Assembly: GCA_965225895.1 (NCBI GenBank)
Contig: CBDDBR010000007.1
Coordinates: forward strand, 1-64,000
Direction: 5' to 3'
Length of the DNA: 64,000 nucleotides
Source of the DNA: Endobugula sp965225895
Lineage (GTDB): Bacteria > Pseudomonadota > Gammaproteobacteria > Pseudomonadales > Cellvibrionaceae
The notes under the pieces are model-generated. The model was not told where the DNA came from, did not search any database, and saw only the letters and a program-made list of their open reading frames with translations. The position numbers and the translations under genes are program-made. This document shows positions 60,505-64,000 of the stretch, one piece after another. Numbering within the stretch: position 1 is the stretch's first letter; every line of letters starts with the position of its first letter.

Positions 60505-61383
60505 ATGAAACCGTTTATTATTTTATTGTGTCTGTGTCTTATTAGCGCGTGCTCTAATCGTGACTTGCTTGTGAAAGAGAGAGAATACGTTGCTAATAAG
60601 ATAGAAAATAATGCGAATATACAGCGCCAGCAGCTACAGGTAGGAAACGATAGCTTGCACTATGCCGCACACGGTAACCCGAAAAACCCCGCTTTTATTA
60701 TTATTCACGGTACGCCAGGTAATTGGAAACAATACGCACGTTACTTATTCAATAAAGGGTTACTTGAACACTATTATATGGTGGTGATTGATCGGCCAGG
60801 TTGGGGACAATCCTTATTGGGCGGTGATCAGTCTATTGCCAGCTTTAAACGACAGGCAGCTATTATTGCGGCATTGGCAAAAAAACTACGTCAAGACAGT
60901 GGTAAAGAAGTGGTCATTATGGGGCACTCTTTGGGTGCGTCACTAGCACCACGAGTGGCTATTGATTTTCCTGAACTGGTAGATGGTCTGTTGTTGCTGG
61001 CAGGGACTTTAGATCCAGCGTTATCATCGCCTCGTTGGTTTAATTATGTTGGTGCTGCGCCATTGGTAAAATATATTATTGGTGATCAGTTTCATCGCTC
61101 CAATAAAGAAATTTTTGCATTAAAAAAATCTATCAACGGCATGGCCGATCACTTTAAAGATATTCAGGCTGAAATTATTGCGGTGCAGGGAATGAAAGAC
61201 GGCTTAGTGTATCCTGCTAATATTGATTATATTCAAACAACGTTTAACCCAGAAAAAACAAGAGTGATACGTTTAAAAGATGACGGACATTTGTTTCCTA
61301 TGATACGACGTGAAGAGGTTGTGGAATGGGCAAAAATGCTGTTAGAAAATATTCGTCGAGAAGACGGTGTTTTGGTTTTTTAA
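60505..61383 (+). CDS. Alpha/beta hydrolase lipoprotein
   Basis: 292 residues with a lipobox (LISAC, acylated Cys near residue 16), so it is anchored to an envelope membrane. Hydrolase fold: FIIIHGTPGNWKQYAR, RPGWGQS, nucleophile elbow GHSLGAS, acid region VQGMKDGLVY and histidine in DDGHLFP. Likely an esterase or peptidase; substrate unknown. Confidence 0.85.
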   Translation: MKPFIILLCLCLISACSNRDLLVKEREYVANKIENNANIQRQQLQVGNDSLHYAAHGNPKNPAFIIIHGTPGNWKQYARYLFNKGLLEHYYMVVIDRPGWGQSLLGGDQSIASFKRQAAIIAALAKKLRQDSGKEVVIMGHSLGASLAPRVAIDFPELVDGLLLLAGTLDPALSSPRWFNYVGAAPLVKYIIGDQFHRSNKEIFALKKSINGMADHFKDIQAEIIAVQGMKDGLVYPANIDYIQTTFNPEKTRVIRLKDDGHLFPMIRREEVVEWAKMLLENIRREDGVLVF

Positions 61384-61418
61384 TAGCACATGTCATATTC
61401 GTTATGTGCTTACATAAA

Positions 61419-61934
61419 CTAACAGCCCGTGGTGGTGAGTGTGATAGTACAGTTGGGTGAGCCAAATGAATCATAGGTAAGGTAGCAAGCATTACCTGTA
61501 ACACTGCCCGTACCATTTATGTCATAACCAATGCGCGTGTAACGATTGTCAACGGATGTGATAAGGCCGCTTGATTGTCCAAGATTAATATAATCTAACA
61601 TGCTTAGTGCATCTCCCAATTCAGCCTGACTTTCGGGGCATAAATTCCGCCAGTCTAATTCCGATGATCCTGCCTCTGTTTCTACAAGAAATCTTGCTTG
61701 ATTTGCAGAGCTGGATGAAACAGATAATCCATTCACATAGGCCAAGCCTTTTATCATGGTAATGGTTGATAGCATGGAGCCTTGAATACCTTCAAGTGTT
61801 GTAATACGAGCGGCTCGCGATAGATCGGTAAACTTGGGGATTGCCACTGCTGCGATGACACCTAAAATAACAATGACTGCGGTGAGTTCTATCAGCGTAA
61901 AACCGTGTTGGCGATGTGTTCGTGCTAAGCCCAT
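61419..61934 (-). CDS. Type IV pilin-like protein
   Basis: 171 residues. Prepilin cleavage motif G-F-T-L-I-E-L with a hydrophobic helix (TLIELTAVIVILGVIAAVAIP) and a globular domain with four cysteines (NLCPES, NACYL, NCTI, TTGC), probably forming two disulfides. Exported and processed by a prepilin peptidase. No other pilus genes are nearby, so it could be a minor pilin or pseudopilin. Confidence 0.85.
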   Translation of the reverse strand: MGLARTHRQHGFTLIELTAVIVILGVIAAVAIPKFTDLSRAARITTLEGIQGSMLSTITMIKGLAYVNGLSVSSSSANQARFLVETEAGSSELDWRNLCPESQAELGDALSMLDYINLGQSSGLITSVDNRYTRIGYDINGTGSVTGNACYLTYDSFGSPNCTITLTTTGC

Positions 61935-62010
61935 GTATGACTAACCTTTTAAATACTAGGTACTCATCATTATAGACATTATTTATATATTGGCCTGTAA
62001 AATAGGGTGT

Positions 62011-62661
62011 TTAGCGATTATCCCATTGATCGACAAATAACATATCTTGCCATGCTTTTTCCTCAGCCCATTCTTCTAAAACTAACATGGGCTTTTCATA
62101 GAACGCTTCAACATGGCCGATACACAATATAGCAACAGGGTGGCTATCATCGGGCATATTAAAGATTTCTTTAATTGCGTTAGGGTCAAATAGCGATACC
62201 CAGCCCATACCAATACCTTCTGCTCGTGCGGTAAGCCACATGTTTTGTATCGCACAAGATAAAGAGGCAAGGTCCATTTCGGGAAGTGTGCGACGCCCAA
62301 AAATATGCTGCTCGCGCTTATCGGGTAGTGCGGCAATAACAACTTCTGCACATTGTAAAATGCCTTCTACTTTTAGTGATAAAAAGGCATTTTTTTGTTC
62401 ACCTAGCGCTTCGGCCGTGAGTTGACGTTCTTGTTCTACAATGTCGTGTATTTTTTTTCGTAATGCGATGTCGCGTACATGAATAAATCGCCAAGGCTGC
62501 ATAAGTCCAACGCTGGGGGCTTTATGTGCCGAAGAAAGAATGGTGTGAAAAATATTGGCGTCGATAGGCGTGTTAATAAAGTGTCTCACATCGCGTCGCT
62601 CAGCGATCACTTTTTTAATTGCATTTTTTTCGGCATGAGTATAGCTGTGTTTAGATGTCAT
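62011..62661 (-). CDS. bluB: 5,6-dimethylbenzimidazole synthase (BluB)
   Basis: 216 residues of the nitroreductase fold, BluB clade: ERRDVRHFINTPID, APSVGLMQPWRFIHV, FGRRTLPEMDLASLSCAIQNMW and RAEGIGMGWVSLFDP. It cuts FMN to form the lower ligand of vitamin B12. The start overlaps the queG stop by 4 bases (ATGA). No B12 riboswitch is seen nearby. Confidence 0.88.
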   Translation of the reverse strand: MTSKHSYTHAEKNAIKKVIAERRDVRHFINTPIDANIFHTILSSAHKAPSVGLMQPWRFIHVRDIALRKKIHDIVEQERQLTAEALGEQKNAFLSLKVEGILQCAEVVIAALPDKREQHIFGRRTLPEMDLASLSCAIQNMWLTARAEGIGMGWVSLFDPNAIKEIFNMPDDSHPVAILCIGHVEAFYEKPMLVLEEWAEEKAWQDMLFVDQWDNR

Positions 62662-63878
62662 GAGGGTGTGTTATCTATGGCAATAGAGGATTGGCGAGAT
62701 AATTCTCTGCGTGTTTTTTTAGCTGGATTTTTAATTTTTCGGCGGCTTTTTCTATCCGATAGTTGGCGGTTGATTGCCCATTCAATATGTTCTTGCACCA
62801 TAGCAGAAGAAAAATCACGTCGCTGCTTTAAAGCTTGAATAATATCGGGTGACGCGGGAGCATTCCCTAAACCTATCGCAAGGTTGCGTAGCCAGCGTTC
62901 GTAGCCAATGCGTCGAATGGCAGAACCTTCAGTATGTGATAGATATTCTTCTTCGCTCCACAAAAATAAGTCGATAAGGTGGCGGTCGTCTAATTGATGA
63001 CGGGGTGAAAAATCATTTTCATTGCTGTGCTTTGCGTATTTATTCCACGGACAGATCGCTTGGCAATCGTCACAGCCAAACACACGATTACCAATAGGCT
63101 CGCGAAATTCTTCGGGTATTGCGCCTTTTAATTCAATCGTTAAATACGAAATACAGCGGGTTGCATCAAGAGTATACGGTGCAACAAATGCATCGGTAGG
63201 GCATACTTTTAAACATGCTGTACATTCCCCGCATTTGTTTTCTGCGATGGCGGTATTGATGGGTAAGGGAATGTTGGTGAGCACCTCGCCTAAAAAAAAC
63301 CAACTTCCAGCTTCTTGATTTAGTACTAAGGTGTGTTTGCCAATCCAGCCTAACCCTGCTTTTTCTGCTAAGGCTTTTTCAAGTACGGGCGCACTATCAA
63401 CAAATGGGCGTTGCGAAATAGTTTCTTGCGGCCATTGATATTCTTCCGCCAGCTCGGAATAACGGGCTTCCATTTTTTTGGCGATAACGCTTAAGCGCTT
63501 GCGAATAAGTTTGTGATAATCACGCCCTAAAGCGTAGCGAGAAATATAGGCTTTGTCGGTTTGCTTCAGTACTTGAATATGCTTAGGGTCTTCGGGCAAG
63601 TAATTCATGCGTGCAGATACCACGCGAATGGTGTTGGGCACGAGCTGATCGGGTGCATAGCGCATTTCTTGATGATTTAGCATCCATTGCATTTCACCAT
63701 GATAATGGTTGTTGAGCCAATCTTGTAAATACTCTCGATGTTTACCAAGGTCTATATCTGTAACCCCAATAGCCTGAAACCCCAATTCGCGTCCCCATAG
63801 CTGAACATCATCGGCAAGCTGTATGAGTGCAGGATGCTGATCGCTGGGAATGTGTAACTGATCATTGGGGTGAGTCAT
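62658..63878 (-). CDS. queG: Epoxyqueuosine reductase QueG
   Basis: 406 residues, slightly longer than usual, with a basic extension at the C-terminus. B12-binding and 4Fe-4S ligands: CGECTACLKVCPTDAF and GCDDCQAICPWN. DUF1730 N-terminal domain (GELGFQAIGVTDIDLGKHREYLQDWL in part). Last step of queuosine synthesis in tRNA, and it needs a B12 cofactor, which fits the bluB gene beside it. Near the right edge of the window. Confidence 0.93.
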   Translation of the reverse strand: MTHPNDQLHIPSDQHPALIQLADDVQLWGRELGFQAIGVTDIDLGKHREYLQDWLNNHYHGEMQWMLNHQEMRYAPDQLVPNTIRVVSARMNYLPEDPKHIQVLKQTDKAYISRYALGRDYHKLIRKRLSVIAKKMEARYSELAEEYQWPQETISQRPFVDSAPVLEKALAEKAGLGWIGKHTLVLNQEAGSWFFLGEVLTNIPLPINTAIAENKCGECTACLKVCPTDAFVAPYTLDATRCISYLTIELKGAIPEEFREPIGNRVFGCDDCQAICPWNKYAKHSNENDFSPRHQLDDRHLIDLFLWSEEEYLSHTEGSAIRRIGYERWLRNLAIGLGNAPASPDIIQALKQRRDFSSAMVQEHIEWAINRQLSDRKSRRKIKNPAKKTRRELSRQSSIAIDNTPS

Positions 63879-64000
63879 TCGTTGTCTATTGGCGGTATGT
63901 AAATAAAAAACAATAACAGCCGATCCTTGCTGCGTGAAAATATCCTTTTATACGGGTTTCGCTCTATAATACGCCATTGTATTTTTTATATGAGTTTTTT

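Noticed and set aside
61419..61934. The pilin-like gene as part of a pilus cluster.
   Set aside because: No assembly ATPase, secretin or peptidase is near, so no pilus system is inferred.

Overview
The window looks like a chromosome segment from a marine-type gammaproteobacterium, probably Pseudomonadales in the broad sense (Cellvibrionales-like). The reasons are the housekeeping gene orders: ygfB-pepP-ubiH-ubiI, trxA-rho, yibQ-ctpA-envC next to rhodanese-grxC-secB and hisF, and queG-bluB. No rRNA, tRNA, CRISPR array or prophage was recognised. This placement is inference from gene content, not a phylogeny.

Layout. (1) 1-7.4 kb: a truncated membrane protein, an ionotropic-glutamate-receptor-like membrane protein, small secreted and zinc-ribbon proteins, and a reverse-strand amino-acid ABC transporter. 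An IS30-family element (4530-5622) sits inside the transporter operon. Removing the element plus one target repeat restores a single in-frame gene fusing the periplasmic binding protein to its permease. (2) 7.7-14.7 kb: ygfB-pepP-ubiH-ubiI and a small membrane gene, then a DUF1415 protein, a peroxiredoxin-glutaredoxin fusion and a potassium-channel-like protein. (3) 14.7-21.9 kb: a chromosomal integron. The integrase gene is on the reverse strand, a putative attI lies near 15858, and 13 cassettes with 12 recognisable attC sites run rightward. Four cassettes are near-identical 391-392-bp units without an obvious gene, and a fifth gene-less cassette appears to be a diverged relative. The last cassette has lost its attC where a second IS30-family element (21898-22986) begins. 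(4) 23.0-30.5 kb: a lactate-utilisation locus with an FCD-type GntR regulator, L-lactate dehydrogenase, TRAP transporter and D-lactate dehydrogenase. Two identical operator palindromes lie in the divergent promoter region. (5) 30.9-37.4 kb: the acnD-prpF pair of the methylcitrate pathway, then a YhaJ-like LysR regulator divergent from a DoxX protein and a glutathionyl-hydroquinone reductase. (6) 37.4-49.4 kb: an LRR-kinase fusion, a NarX/NarL-type two-component system, gpmI, and a run of small uncharacterised-family proteins, a flavoprotein and a glycosyltransferase. (7) 49.4-63.9 kb: rho, trxA, a TVP38-flavoprotein-disulfide-reductase fusion, hisF, yibQ-ctpA-envC, rhodanese-grxC-secB, a lipoprotein hydrolase, a pilin-like protein, bluB and queG.

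Working together. The lactate genes form a complete import-and-oxidation unit feeding electrons to quinone. EnvC, CtpA and YibQ are cell-wall and division proteins. Trx, Grx, Prx-Grx and the hydroquinone reductase are thiol and redox defence. The integron is the main accessory region. Its repeated gene-less cassettes, and the IS30 damage at both ends of the 4.5-23 kb region, are the most unusual parts of the window.
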